From the NCBI GenBank assembly GCA_026874595.1, contig CM049316.1, forward strand, positions 8,076,339-8,140,338: a DNA stretch of 64,000 bases, in the 5' to 3' direction. The notes under the pieces are model-generated. The model was not told the origin of the DNA. It saw only the letters and a list, made by a program, of their open reading frames with translations, and made no database searches. This document shows, one piece after another, positions 34,511-46,970 of this stretch (the stretch's first letter is position 1; the number at the start of each line of letters is the position of its first letter). The DNA comes from Sipunculus nudus. Its lineage: Eukaryota > Annelida > Sipuncula > Golfingiida > Sipunculidae. The translations under genes and the position numbers were made by a program.

Positions 34511-34930
34511 TAGGGACCCAAGGGTCTTGACGCTCGTCAATAAGGATATGTTTACTTTTTTTTTCAAAATATGGGTCCTGTGATCAGTTTGAAGTAATCA
34601 TCCATAAAACTAATTTGTGGATGGATGGGCCGTGTGACCTTGTGACCCAAAAATCCCCAAGTTTCTTCCACTATTGGCAGGTGAGCAATATCTGGTAGAC
34701 GGAAAGTTTCAGGTGATAAGTTTGGCTTAAAATACATCCACAATCTTTTTAAAGAAGTGAGTCCTGTGACCTTTACCTCTGACCTCATGACCCCCATATT
34801 AAAAGGGTTCTTTCCTTATTGGTGGGCCATATAAAGTCAAGATTGAAACCAATATGTCAATCCAAACTGGAGATATCATCAGGAAACAAATATGTGGACA
34901 GATGGCCCCTGTGACCTTGGACCTTGTTTC
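34511..34930 (+). mobile_element. Family H 5' end with 145-bp cores (copy 4, partial)
   Basis: A 'gggacccaagggtcttgacg' start at 34515 is followed by three core units near 34630, 34760 and 34905 ('gtcctgtgaccttgacct'-like) and no 3' hairpin. The block B' counterpart is cut after about 80 bases (56443). Confidence 0.55.
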
Positions 34931-35527
34931 CGGTTTCCAAGAATTTTTATAAGTAATTTTATAACAGATATTGATTATATTAAGTTGTTTCCTTGAAATA
35001 AAGTCTTTAACCCTTTAAAACTGACCTATCCACCACAGCCCATATGCCCGCCCTTTTAACCTTATTATGATAATCAACCCCCAAAATGCTCCTACACACA
35101 AGGCCAACCTACCCATGGTTGCGAGAGCTGCTTACAAGACAATAGTGATGTCACAAAGATCAATGATGTTTGACGTCCCATTGACTAACGTTATCAGCTG
35201 GAACTGCTACATCCCTGTTCTCCAGTGATGAATTAATGGCAGTCAACTTTCTTTAGTTATTTCTAGTTTTTAAATATTGAAGAATGAGTTGTTGCACAAA
35301 AATTGAATGATGGATGTATAGATAATACGATATACTGGATCTTTGATATTCCACTGTGCGTAGCCGTGATTTATTATTAATATCTATTAATCTTATCATT
35401 AATGTCACACGTAATTAATGTACAGCCAACTTTTGGTAACTTCTCTGAGCAAACGAAATGCTTATTTTTTATCATATATAATACATACTGGAGTTGGAAC
35501 CAGTCTGCCGGGTGTACATAAGATGGC
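34931..35527. other. Spacer between the two copies of the large duplication
   Basis: Mostly unique. A stretch at 35118-35160 ('gttgcgagagctg...caatagtgatgtcacaaaga') resembles, with changes, the CRE block at 25111 and 35596, so an older copy of that block may lie here. Confidence 0.45.
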
Positions 35528-35622
35528 GTTGTACGCCCGTCTCTATGATTGGCCTAGAGCAGCGGTGCCGTAATAGAGCGGGGTACCAGTCTAAGGCTGC
35601 GAGTGGTCTTGTTAGACAACAG

Positions 35623-35783
35623 TGACGTCACAAAGACGACACAATGAGCGGTCGCGCATCATCGTCATCAGTTTTCCCGGCTTGATTATTATCAGTTCTC
35701 TTGCGATGAAAAGGTCTTAGACGCTGTCACCGTTTTATTTTGTCATATTTTGGATTATTTGTCTCATATAAAATCAAAGCAAG
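35623..35783 (+). promoter_or_regulatory. CRE and first-exon-like block (copy 2)
   Basis: TGACGTCA at 35623-35630 and the donor AAGCAAG/GTAAGG at 35784 are both kept relative to copy 1. It lies 9.9 kb upstream of the SLC17 exons on the same strand. A role as that gene's promoter is possible but unproven, because exons for TM1-6 would have to lie between and none was seen. Confidence 0.4.
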
Positions 35784-36369
35784 GTAAGGCATTACTTTTT
35801 TACGCAGGAAGTCGGCGGAATAGCTCCTGCAACCCTAGGACCAGAAAGGTTTACAGTTACACTGCTTCACTTGTAAAGTTGTATAAAAATTATCCCGGAA
35901 AAACATGCGGACACGGGTACTGGGACAGACAATAGTGAAACACATAACGTTTGTGTAAGGCCTGAAAACTGGTTAATTCCTTTGTATGTTTTAAACATTT
36001 GAGTGGAAGGCCAACGAGAATATAAAACGTTTCATTTCGCTGAGCTGAAATATGATTAAAGCAACGTTTAATCGAAAAGACAGATATCTTAAATTCTAAA
36101 TCGTTCAACGTTTGAATACTATATAGATGGCGCTGAGAAGCAAAAGCTGTATTTACCGTAAATAACAATAATCGTGTTCAAAGGTAGCCCATTATGCAAA
36201 ATGCAGTCGATATAATCGATTTTTAAAGATAACGACCATTCATTGATTTTATCAATTAATTGGAACACAACTAATGAACAAGATATTTCTTGGCACCGCA
36301 GGTGCAATAGTATCCCCAGACAATTACCCCCCCCCCCCCTGTCTGCAGCAACAATTAATATCAGATAAC

Positions 36370-37870
36370 TCTCATAGAAAAGGTCACTCTCATAGAAAAG
36401 TTCATGACCCCAATGTCAAAATACATAATCCCCTAACCCTAATCTGTCCATTAGTTTTTGACTTATAATGCTCACATTACTGTTAAGTGGCTATGGTGGG
36501 GATATTAAACGGCACGAAAACAAGTAAAAGAATAACAGGTGGCGCCACCAGTTTCCGGTTCATGACAATACTATCCAAGATCTTCAGTCAAGTCGATTTT
36601 TGGACCAACCCATGCATCCCTTATTGAGATATCAGTGATTTTGTGTATCACTTAACGGTCAAGGCCACTCTCATAGGAAAGGTCATGGCCCCAATTTAAA
36701 TAAACATCATCCTATAACCCATATCTATGTATATGCATAATATGAAAGAAATCTTTCCATTAGTTTTTTTACTTATAATGCTCACAGTACTGTCAAGTGG
36801 CAATTTTTGGGGTATTAAAATGCAAGAAAACAAGTAAAAAATAATAGGTGGCGCCACCAGTTTCTGGTACATGACAATACTATCCAAGATCTTCGGCCAA
36901 ATTGATTTTTGGACCATTCCATGCATCCCTTATTGAGATATTAATGATTTTGTGTATTTTTCACCATAAATGTCAATATTCAAGGTCAAGGCCCCTCTCA
37001 TAGGAAAGGTCATGACTCCAATTTAAATAAACATCATCCCATAACTCATGTCATTGTATATGCATAATATGAAAGAAATCTGTCCATTAGTTTTTGACTT
37101 ATAATGCTCACAGTACTGTTAAGTGGCTATGATGGGGGTATTAAACGGCACGAAAACAAGTAAAAGAATAACAGGTGGCGCCACCGGTTTCCGGTACATC
37201 CAAGATCCAATACTATCCAAGATCTTCCGTCAAGTTGATTTTTGGACCAACCCATGCATCCCTTATTGAGATATCAATGATTTGTGTAATTTTCACTATA
37301 TATGGCCATATTAACGGTCAAGGCCACTCTCATAGGAAAGGTCATGACCCAAATTTAAATAAACATCATCCCATAACCCATATCTATGTATATGCATAAT
37401 ATAAAAGAAATCTTTCCATTAGTTTTTGACTTATAATGCTCACAGTACTGTCAAGTGGCAATTTTGGGGTATTAAAAGGCAAGAAAACAAGTAAAGAATA
37501 ATAGGTGGCGCCACCAGTTTCTGGTACATGACAATACTATCCAAGATCTTCGGTCAAGTTGATTTTTGGACCAATCCATGCATCCCTTATTGAGAAATAA
37601 ATGATTTTGTGTAATTTTCACCATATATGTCAATAATCAAGGTCAAGGCCACTCTCATAGGAAAGGTCATGACCCCAATTTAAATAAACATCATTCCATA
37701 ACCCATATCTATATATATGCATAATATAAAAGAAATCTGTCCATTAGTTTTTTTACTTATAGTGCTCTCAGTACTGTCAAGTGGCAATTTTTGGGGTATT
37801 AAAAGGCACAAAAACAAGTAAAGAATAATAGGTGGCGCCACCAGTTTCTGGAACATATCCTATCCATCGA
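36370..37870. repeat. About 330-bp tandem core repeat x5 (copy 2)
   Basis: GGTGGCGCCACC occurs near 36540, 36848, 37175, 37507 and 37833 (spacing 308-332). This is two units more than in copy 1, so the array has changed length since the copies split. Confidence 0.88.
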
Positions 37871-38046
37871 TCAGCTTGATTTTGGAATCAATCCATGCAA
37901 GGTTTCTTGAGATATTAAAGAATTTGTGTGATTTTCCCCAAAAAGTGTTTATTAAATGCATTTTACGTGATTATCTGTATATCAACAGACCCATTGCATA
38001 TGTACAAGTAAAACCGGCACCTGGCATGAGCGCGGCAACCGGAAAC

Positions 38047-39782
38047 AAGGGACCCATGGGTCACGGCGCTCATATTTAGAAATGAGGCACATGCTGGTTT
38101 TGTGGCGTAATAAACATAAGCTATATTATGAGTTGTTGGTGTTCAGCTTATGTATGATTTTGAAAGTATCTTTGGAGACAGGGAAGAGGATTGATTTTAT
38201 TTATTTTATTTACAAATGGGGTGCTATTGTCACATAGATTTTGACTTGGCTATATAACTTATAAGCAGAATATATAATATAAGAGTTTAACTATTTATAA
38301 AAAAAATTAATGTAATATATTCATTTTGGACTAATTTCACATCAATGTACACACTAGACACAGTAGGAATCTAGATTAATATTATCAACTGAATCTTTGT
38401 CTATCATTAATTTCCTTCATATGATCCCTAATGATTAGTAATGAATAATATGATTTATTCTTTTATCATTAAAATTGAACTGAAAAATACCATAGGTGAC
38501 TGCATGGTGTTATTTGGAATACGTGACATTCTATCCATCGATACAAGATTCTTATATCATCAGTAGCTGCAAGTTAATTTCCTGTTATTATCAACTAACA
38601 AATTCCTTTTATATTTTTCTTTAATTTGTTATTAAAAAACAATAAAAATATATTAATTTATTGTTTATTGTTATTTTGTTGGTTACAACTACTAGATGAG
38701 TTGGGTTGGACACCTGGATCAACTGTGGCTGGCCATAAGCTGCCTGGCTGCCCCAGTGTATGCCTCGCCTCAGGCGTGCATAATTTGCTGAAAGGTCAAC
38801 AAGGTCAACATACAGGTGAATCAAGAGGGGCTGGGGAGAGCCAAGGTCTGACATAGTCTCATAAAAACATTAATAAAACTACAATTTTTTGCCAATTTCT
38901 TTCAGCTTTCTTAACCAAAAAGTTTATGTGTGCATGATATGAAAATTATGTCAACAGTGCTCACAGGAAACAAACGTGCCATGGTCAAAGTTAGGCAAAA
39001 TTTAAGGTACTAATTTTATATTTATACTAATAACTTATTAAATTTTAAAAAATCAGAACTAATTTTGGGTATTCAATTGAATCTTGATTAAATAATGTTA
39101 AATTCCTGACAAAAAATCTCTAGCTTCAGCAATCCTCTTGTTAAGGGAGTAAATATATTTCTTGATTTTTTAAAAAGTGCATTATGTTTGGGCCCATAAC
39201 TTTTTTAAATTACGCAATACTGACATAATTTCTGGTATGTGCATAGAGGATGTATAGAAAAATATGTAAATTATATATAATTAAAGTCAGATGAGTGGTT
39301 TTGATATTAGGCAGTCTTGAAGTGTAATGATGGGTTTTTCAATGGAAAATGAAGTTTTTCATTAATATCTCAAAGGTATTAAATCCTAGTGACCAAATTC
39401 TTGGCATGATAGGGGATTTTGGAGCCATCTAATTGTATGCCAAATTTTAGGAACTGAGAGCTGAACGTGGGGAGCTGAGCTCTTGCAAACTGCATAACAC
39501 TAGCTTGATGTAAACAATATGTTACATGGTGCTTGAAAACTTGAATAAAATCTATAGTTTTTGATCAACTGGTTTCAAATTTTTGGTGTTAACAGACAAA
39601 TTGCTGACAAAAACATGCTGTGGAAATTATATCCACAGTACTCATAGGAAAAAACATCTAACATTATGCTGAATTTTGGATTCCTAGGTCTTACGTTTTC
39701 AAAGCATGCCACATCTACGGACAATGGACGGACAATGGACCACGACTATAGCTCAGATGACTTGCAGTCAGCTGAGCTAAAA
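38047..39782 (+). mobile_element. Family H element (copy 2'), in block A'
   Basis: The counterpart of 26992-29113. Its palindromic start is GACCCATGGGTC at 38051-38062 and its 3' hairpin is at 39749-39779. It is about 390 bases shorter through an internal deletion near 38297. Confidence 0.75.
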
Positions 39783-40464
39783 ATCGCTCCGGGCGATCGT
39801 AGAAACTCGCCCAACCGCGTTAGCGTGTTTCGTAATAAGTCAAATTTATACAGGAAAGCAATTTTTTACGCAAGGTTAAAAATTGTGAATCCAAGAGCGA
39901 CCAATTTTTTTCACTGCGTGACGTATCCCGGTGTCCCCCCTTTCATTTTAGCCATTATATTTAGACTAATTGCCATGGTATAATTATAAGCCCATTTGCT
40001 GTAATTGGACCAAGGGGCAGAGCAAAATAAGTTAATTATGAAATTGTAAATAACATGCATTAATGTCTTTCTGCTGAGTTTATTCGTGCATGGATTATTG
40101 TCCAAATTGATTCAGTGCATTGCTGGTTCAGGAAGTAAATCAATTATTCTGTTTTTCTCTGTACACAGTCCACGCACGTTGCATCTGAAATCGCTGTCTT
40201 CAAGGGCAAATGTTCCTAAATTTAGGAATTGGGGAACAAGGAGGTAAAACTTCTTGCTTTAAATCCTTGGATCCTTGTTATGCTGAGAGGTTTTCAAGTA
40301 GTTTAACTCGTACCAAAGCTAATCGGATCATACGACAAACAACAATCTTACCAGATGAAACCTTTGTTGAGCTATTGCCGGGGCTAAACATATTAAACTG
40401 GTCAAAACAAGAATCATTTTCTCGGAGCTGTAACAGTTCTAGTTTTTAAACACTGTTATGGTTT
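39783..40464. other. End of block A' and unique flank
   Basis: Block A' ends at about 40168 ('tgtacacag/tccacgc'). A 79-residue plus frame at 40210-40449 follows but has no family signature. The stretch ends at the next family H hairpin. Confidence 0.5.
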
Positions 40465-40559
40465 TTTAGCTCAGCTGACTGAAAGTCATCTGAGCTATAG
40501 CGATCACTCTTTGTCCGTCGTCCGTCTGTCTGTCTGTCTGTCCGTCTGTCCGTCTGTCC

Positions 40560-42770
40560 GTCCGTTAACCAGGCACAAATCGTAACCCCTGGACCTAGAA
40601 CCTTGTAACTTAGGATTCTGAGAGGTCCATGAAAAATCTCCTTGGAAACTAGAAATTAGGTCTCTGTTACCCATATCCTTCGAGCTATGGGGCCCCAAAG
40701 TACCCCCCAAAAAGTCCAAAATTTCATACAAAAACTTCAATATCTCATTACCTACTTGACTGATGGTCATGATTTTTGGCATACATATTGATCATGAGAT
40801 GTTCCATCACTTCCTGCAGACTGGTGGCGCCACCTATATTTTTCGATTTTTTACAAATTTTTTTCTCTATTTTTGAGACCTTTAAAAATGTGAACATCTG
40901 TTAACAAGGCACAAATCGTAAAGCCTAGACCTAGAATCTTAATTCTTGATACACTGAGAGGTCCATGAAAAATCTCCTTGGAAACCAGAAATTAGGTCTC
41001 TGTTACCCATATCCTTCGAGCTATGGGGCCCCAAAGTACGCCCCAGAACAGTAAAAAATTTCATACAAAAACTTCAATATCTCAATAACTACAACACTGA
41101 TGGTCATGATTTTTGGCATACATATTGATCATGAGATGTTCCATAAGTTCCTGCAGACTGGTGGCGCCACCTGTATTTTTCGATTTTTTTACAATTTTTT
41201 CCTCTATTTTTGAGACGTTTAAAGATGCTGTCATCTGTTAATGTGGCACAAATCGTAACTGCTGGACCTAAAATCTTCATTCTCGACACACTGAGAAACC
41301 TATTAAAAGTCTCCGTGAAACCATAAATTAGATCTCTGTTACCCATATCCTTCGAGCTATGGGGCCCCAAAGTACCCCCCAGAAAAGTCAAAAATTTCAT
41401 ACAAAAACTTCAATATCTCATTAACTACTTGACTGATGGTCATGATTTTTGGCATACGTATTGATCATGAGATGTTCCATCACTTCCTGCAGACTGGTGG
41501 CGCCACCTGAAGTTTTCGATTTTTTACGAATTTAAAAATGTGAACAGCTGTTAACAGGGCACAAATCATAAAGACTGGACCTAGAATCTTCATTCTTGAC
41601 ACACTGAGAGGTCCATAAAAAGTCTGCATGGAAACCTGAAATAAGGTCTCTGTTACCCATATCTATGAGCTATGGGGCCCCCAATAACCCCCCAGAATAA
41701 TGGAAAATTTGATAAAAACAAACTGCAACATCTCAATAACTACAACACTGATGGTCATGATTTTTGGCATACATATTGATCAAGAGGTGTTTTCATCAGT
41801 ACCTGCAGACTGGTGGTGCCACCTGTATTTTTTCAAATTTTCACAATTTTTTTTTTCTCTATTTTCGAGACCTTTCAGGATGTAGTTATCTGTCAACAGG
41901 GTACAAATCGTAAGGACTGGACCTAGAATCTTCATTGTTGACACACAGGGAGACCAATGATAAGTCTCCATGGACACCTGAAATTAGGTCTCTGTTACCC
42001 ATATCCTTTGAGCTATGGCACTCCAAAGTACAGCTCAGAATAATGGAAAATTTTATACAAAAGCTGAAGTATCTGAACAACTAATGCAGAGATCACCATA
42101 ATTGTCTTCATGGATATTGATCATGGAGTGTTTCATCAGTTTCTGCAGACTGGTGGCACAACCTGTATTTGTTCGGGTTTTTTTACGATTTTTTTTTTTC
42201 TATTTTTGAGACCTTTAAAGTTATGAACATCTGTTAACAGTGCACAAATCATTAAAACTGGACCTAGAATCTTCATTCTTGACACACAGGGAGACCCATG
42301 AAAAGTCTCCATGGAAACCTGAAATTAGGTCTCTGTTACCCATATTCTTTAAGCTGTATGGCTCCAAATTACCCCCCAGAATAATGGAAAATTTGATACA
42401 AAAACTGCAGTATCTCAATAACTACATCACTGTAGTGATGATTTTCGGCATACATATTGATCAAGACCTGTTCCATCAGTTTCTGCAGACTGGGTGCGCC
42501 ACCTCTATTTTTTTCAAATTTTTATGATTTTTTTTCTCTTTTTTTGATTCCTTTAAAGATGTGGTTATCTGTCAACAGGGTACAAATCGCAACAACTGGA
42601 CCTAGAATCTTCATTCTTGTCATGCAAGAAGGCCCATGAAAAGTGCCTGTGGAAACTTAAAATTAGGTCTCTGTTACCCATATCCTTCAAGCTATAGGAC
42701 TCCGAAGTATCCCTCAGAATAATGGACAATTTGATACAAAAGCTGAAGTATCTGAACGAAGTTTTGTGGA
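40560..42770. repeat. About 335-bp tandem core repeat, 6-7 units
   Basis: The phrase 'cagactggtggcgccacct' or a variant recurs near 40817, 41155, 41490, 41807, 42147 and 42488. Each unit also carries 'ggtctctgttacccatat'. The frames within are repeat-derived. Confidence 0.88.
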
Positions 42771-42899
42771 TACTATGTTTTTGACCGGGTTCCTTCGCCG
42801 TTGCCGCGTTCGTTGCCAGAGAGCTCCTCTGGGACTTGATTTTATCAGCTTTCCAAGCTCATATCTCGGGAACCGTTTGACTGATCAGGAAACAAAATT

Positions 42900-43720
42900 C
42901 ATACAAATGTAGCCCTTGGATAGCTCTATAACATACACAAAAAATGGTGGCGCCACCTGTAACCATGTTTGCAGTGTCCATCTGTTCATCTGCCTTTGGT
43001 TAAAATCACTCACATCTCTGCAGTGAATTGATTAATTCACCTAAAATTCGGCATGCGTGTACATCCTGGATAGCTTTCTTGATTTTATGACAGGTGGCGC
43101 CACCTACATTCTCATTCACGCTGATGACATCCAAGCTCATATTTCGGGAACCGTCTGACCGATCGGGCCAAAATTTTGCATGTGTATAGATCTAACATAG
43201 CTCTTTATCATACACAAAACTGGTAGCACCACCTGCAACCATTTTTGCACAGCGTCTGTCTGTTTGTCTGCCGTGCAATAAAGTCACTCACATCTTGGCA
43301 GTGGTTTGACATATCTGCCTAAAATTTTGCAGTTTTATACATCCTGGATAGCTTTCTTGATTTTATGACAGGTGGCGCCACCTTTATTCTAGTTTATGCT
43401 GCAGACATCCAAGCTCATATCTCGGGAACCGTTTGAACGATTGGGCCAAAATTTTGCATGTGTATAGATCTCACATAGGTCTTTATCATACACAAAACTG
43501 GAGGGGCCACCTGCAACCATTTTTGCACATTTTGCACAGCGTCTGTCTGTTGGTCTGCAGTGGCCTAAAATCACTCATTTCTCTGTAGTGGTTTGACATA
43601 ACTGCCTAAAATTTTGCATATGTATACAACTTGGACAGCTTTCTGGATTTGTGGTAGGTTGCACAACCTACATACACATTTCGCTGCAGACATCCATGCT
43701 AATATGCAACATACCTCACT
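42900..43720. repeat. About 140-bp tandem core repeat, 6 units
   Basis: GGTGGCGCCACC-like motifs lie near 42949, 43087, 43224, 43371, 43503 and 43657. Units also share 'aagctcatatctcgggaacc' and 'aaattttgcatgtgtata'. Confidence 0.85.
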
Positions 43721-43990
43721 CTGTTTCCCCTTGCCACTCAATCCATGCCTCACTTCACTCTGATTTTGGCAGATACACGTAGTCACTTGTCGGCTACCCG
43801 TATTCTAGTTTTTAAAGTTTACACATTTTTTCTCTATTTTTCAGATATATAAATACAGACTAAATCTTGGCCTGTTGGTTAATCTGTTTGATGCTTCAGT
43901 TGAATGGGTATCTACCATTCTGATGATAAAATTTCCTTTTGTGAATCTCTTCCCAGTCAGCTGAGCGTCACGACCCATGGGTCACTTGTA

Positions 43991-45662
43991 TTAATTTAAA
44001 TCCTGGCTATGTTCACCTCCTGACATTTAGAAAAAAATTTAAATTATTCATCTTATTACTTTTTATTTGATATTTGTTGTTTTTTTTTTTTTAAGAGAAT
44101 TAGATATATACCCGTGGTGAACTTATGTCAAATTTTAAATATATATAAATATATCTACCAGATATATTTTTCAATATAATTTATTGCAAAATAAATTTGT
44201 GTAAGATGCAATGAAAATGTACGTGCTATTTGAAAATTGTAAATGGGCATAGCCAAGCGCAGGGAAAAAATAATTCAAATATATGTTTTAAAGTAAACAG
44301 AATGGGCTTTTACAAAATCGCCTCTTTGTGACTCTAGCATATACTTTTTTTCATTTAAAAAACAGACACATCAAATATTCTTCTTGAAATATTAAGTGAT
44401 ATAATTATTTTTTTGAAAGTTAGCGAGTTCCTGTTATTTTGTGTATTTTAAATTTTTGTATTGTTGTTACTTTGGCCGAGAATGTTTGCTACAATAAAGT
44501 GTTGTGTGATACGTTTGTGTTTATTTGTTTTATTATGCAAGTTTTATGCAAGTTATTCTTGACCACTAGAATATTAGTTCCAATAACAAATAGTGATCTT
44601 TACATGAATTTCTCTAACCCTAAACATTGAATATCACCCAGAAATACATTTAATTTGTACTTTAAGAAATTGTCTAAATACGGTGTACATGACAATCCCC
44701 CCATAAATATTTACGTTCGTTAATAATAATAATTATAATAATGTACACCATCCATATGCAAGTGTGTATATATCCTTTTTTTCAAACGTTATTATTGCAA
44801 TTTTATTTACCATTTAGTTATTCTTTGACTCTTGATGCTGGATATATCATTTTTTTTTTAAATTAAACGGTACTTGAAGAAATTGATATGATTGTATATT
44901 TCACTCATGTATTTATTATTATAAATGGGTAAATGTGTTTAAGAGGGGCTTTAAAGAGTTATTTTACTATCTTGAACGCATTATTCCAAAATTTTGTTAA
45001 TCTATAATAAGGAAAGATTAATATGCGTTTTAGCATATTTTTAAACAGTGTGAATCTGCGTGCACGTGCGCGTGCACGCATGCGTGCACGCGTTTTAGTA
45101 ACACCCTGATACAAGTCTCTTATCAAGAGACATATAATCAATACAGTGTTATGGAGAGTTGATATCCCATTGATCAAATATTAATAACATGAGATATTTT
45201 GCATTTGTACATGTTTAGTCCTAAATAATGATATAACCTTTTATTAACATATATGCTTGAATTGGGTCTTAATAAGGAGGGCATGCAGTCATTGTTTAAA
45301 ATAAAACCTCTATAGACTATCAGTGCCATCTACTGTTCATGTTTGAAATCATATCAAATTCTCATGAACATTTAACTGTTGATTGAATCTCAATGTAATC
45401 TATGGTTATATAAACTGGTATGTCCTTGAGTTATTTAGTTACTGAATATAATGTGGCATTGATATAGTGATAATGAGTTCAGTATTGGCCTTAGTAATTG
45501 TAATTCAGCACATAGCTGAAAGGAATACTCAGGTACTCAAAGTTTTTTATATGCATCATTTCAAGGATTTCTGTTTATTTCATCTCGGGTGATGAATATA
45601 AAAACCATTTGTCTGCCTGCTCCATAATTTTACGGGAAAATACATGAACATTTATGTTACAG
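43991..45662. other. Presumed SLC17 intron or intergenic sequence
   Basis: AT-rich with homopolymer runs and the alternating purine-pyrimidine tract at 45058. I could not find the SLC17 exon expected just upstream (about TM5-6). Confidence 0.45.
45058..45092. other. 35-base perfect alternating purine-pyrimidine tract (Z-DNA candidate)
   Basis: Made only of GC, GT, AC and AT steps (GCGTGCACGTGCGCG... then GCATGCGTGCACGCG), it alternates without a break for 35 bases in otherwise AT-rich DNA. It is also self-complementary over much of its length. The Arg-rich minus frame across it is an artefact. Confidence 0.9.
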
Positions 45663-45809
45663 CCTCCCACACCGTGGAAAGAGATATTCCTATCAATACC
45701 CTTCTGGACACTGCTGTTTGCTCATTTCTGTCAGAACTGGGGTTTCTACACACTGCTAACGTGCCTGCCTACATACATGAAAAATGTGTTACAGTTTTAC
45801 ATCTCTACA
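45663..45809 (+). CDS. SLC17: SLC17-family transporter exon (about TM7)
   Basis: A 49-codon exon, phase 0 at both ends, with acceptor TGTTACAG and donor ACA/GTGAGT. The translation contains 'PWKEIFLSIPFWTLLFAHFC' and 'NWGFYTLLTCLPTYMKNVL', the conserved PW..I..S.P.W....AHF..NW.FYTLLT.LPTYM block of SLC17 proteins (sialin, vesicular and Na/phosphate-type organic anion transporters of the major facilitator superfamily). It covers the membrane segment usually called TM7. The closest recalled match is sialin (SLC17A5), a lysosomal and synaptic-vesicle H+/sialic acid carrier. Many invertebrates have expanded SLC17 sets, so orthology is not claimed. Exons for TM1-6 were not found upstream. Confidence 0.9.
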
Positions 45810-46011
45810 GTGAGTATCCATTTGGTAAAAAATGTAATTATAAAAAACCAGGTATTTCATATTTTTTAATGAAAACTATATAAGGTGAGCCCAGAAACAC
45901 TCAGTTAAAACTAAAGGGTTCAGTCCTGTCATGATTAAATGTTATATATATATATATCAATGTTTCTTGAAAGGTAAATATTTAAGAAAGAAATGTACCT
46001 AGTGTTATATT

Positions 46012-46197
46012 CAGTGAAACCTGTGTTATAAGACCACCTGTGGGACTGCCTGAATGTGGTCTTAATTAATGGGTAGTCTTATTAGACCGGTAATAATTAA
46101 TTAATTTATTTAATCTGAATGATCTCTGTCACTCAAGGGTGGTCTTAATAGACAGGTTGTCTTATTAGACAGTTGGTCTTTCCGACAGGTTCCATTG
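46012..46197. mobile_element. 186-bp pogo/Tigger-type MITE in an SLC17 intron
   Basis: The left end is CAGTGAAACCTGTG; the reverse complement of the right end is CAATGGAACCTGTC. A GGTCTTA/TAAGACC motif repeats inside. CAGTGGAACCTG-type ends are characteristic of pogo/Tigger elements. TA follows the right end (46198-46199); on the left the nearest TA is two bases off, so the target duplication is imperfect. Confidence 0.65.
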
Positions 46198-46375
46198 TAT
46201 TTATATCTTGATATTAGATTTGTGAGTCGAAACAACAAGTGTGAACTTGTAAGCTGTAATGTGTACTGACAGATTTACTGGTTAACAGATTTTCAGTAAA
46301 AGATATCATCCTCAGGTGTAACTTCAGTCTCTCAGAAAATCAATTCTACAGTAAAAAAAAATGTGTTATTTCCAG

Positions 46376-46508
46376 AATGGGATCTTGTCCGCTATACCTT
46401 ATTTGGTATGTTGGATCATGATGAATGTGTCTGGTCAAGTGGCAGATTTCTTGAGAAGTCGTCAAATTTTGTCTACTACTGTTACTAGAAAACTTTTCAA
46501 TTTTATAG
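46376..46508 (+). CDS. SLC17: SLC17-family transporter exon (about TM8)
   Basis: Acceptor TATTTCCAG and donor ATAG/GTAAGT. It opens in phase 0 directly after the previous exon and leaves one base (G). It encodes 'NGILSAIPYLVCWIMMNVSG' followed by 'QVADFLRSRQILSTTVTRKL', matching the family pattern NG.LS.LPYL......SGQ.AD.LR......T..R+.F. The Gly/Pro-rich TM8 and the cytosolic loop with conserved Asp and Arg are intact. Confidence 0.92.
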
Positions 46509-46970
46509 GTAAGTTCAAAACCAAATATTATATACAAACCAGAGAATAATGATTTATAATCATGTAGTATAAAGAAAATTATATGTGTAACAAAGAAGTT
46601 TAAGAAAATCAGTTAAGATTAAGGAATTTAGGAAAATCCGGAGCTTGTTTATTGTTAATCTGTGAATATTAATTTTGTTTGTGTTTCAAGAGTTTTAAGA
46701 AATATTACTAATACTGCTTGTGGGTTGTACAGAGGAATTACAAACTCTGATGTGCTTGAACAGAAGTTTCCTCAGTATTTCTATTATCATACACACATTT
46801 GCTATTTTAATTCATAAGTCCTAAGCCTTAATTTGGTGAAATGCCTAAGTGTCTGTCTTGGCACACACAAGTCCTAATATTCGTATCCTAATTATATACC
46901 TGTGCATCTGAGTGGGTGTGGCACTTTGATCATATAAACATTGCAATACTCTTTTCTTCTGATTGGTCAG

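Larger units (their letters stand above)
25046..34596. repeat. Large duplicated segment, copy 1 (blocks A and B adjacent)
   Basis: Block A (25046-29506) matches 35528-40168 nearly base for base. Block B (29507-34596) matches 49926-56443. In copy 1 the blocks meet at 29506 ('tgtacacag/tgg'). Copy 1 has a 74-bp tandem duplication and about 390 bases (near 27240-27630) missing from copy 2. It lacks two 330-bp units and about 1.45 kb of a family H 3' end near 34028, both present in copy 2. Confidence 0.9.
40465..43990 (-). mobile_element. Family H element (copy 5), inverted, 3.5 kb
   Basis: Read on the minus strand it starts at GTGACCCATGGGTCGTGACG (palindrome 43972-43983) and ends at the hairpin 40467-40500, next to a (GTCC/GTCT)n tract (40517-40565). 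It carries two different core arrays. Six units of about 140 bp lie near the 5' end (42900-43700). Six to seven units of about 335 bp lie near the 3' end (40560-42770). Both core types contain GGTGGCGCCACC. Confidence 0.78.

Noticed and set aside
35890-36307. Minus-strand 92- and 62-residue frames, the latter shared with 25710-25898
   Set aside because: Shared because of the duplication; no splice sites or family features, and copy 1 has broken the longer one.
40504-42639. Several 60-98 residue frames in the 335-bp repeat
   Set aside because: They recur with the repeat period, drift between frames and are not conserved between units.
44959-45177. Arginine-rich (RARARAR) minus-strand peptide
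   Set aside because: Produced by the alternating purine-pyrimidine tract; no start context or conservation.
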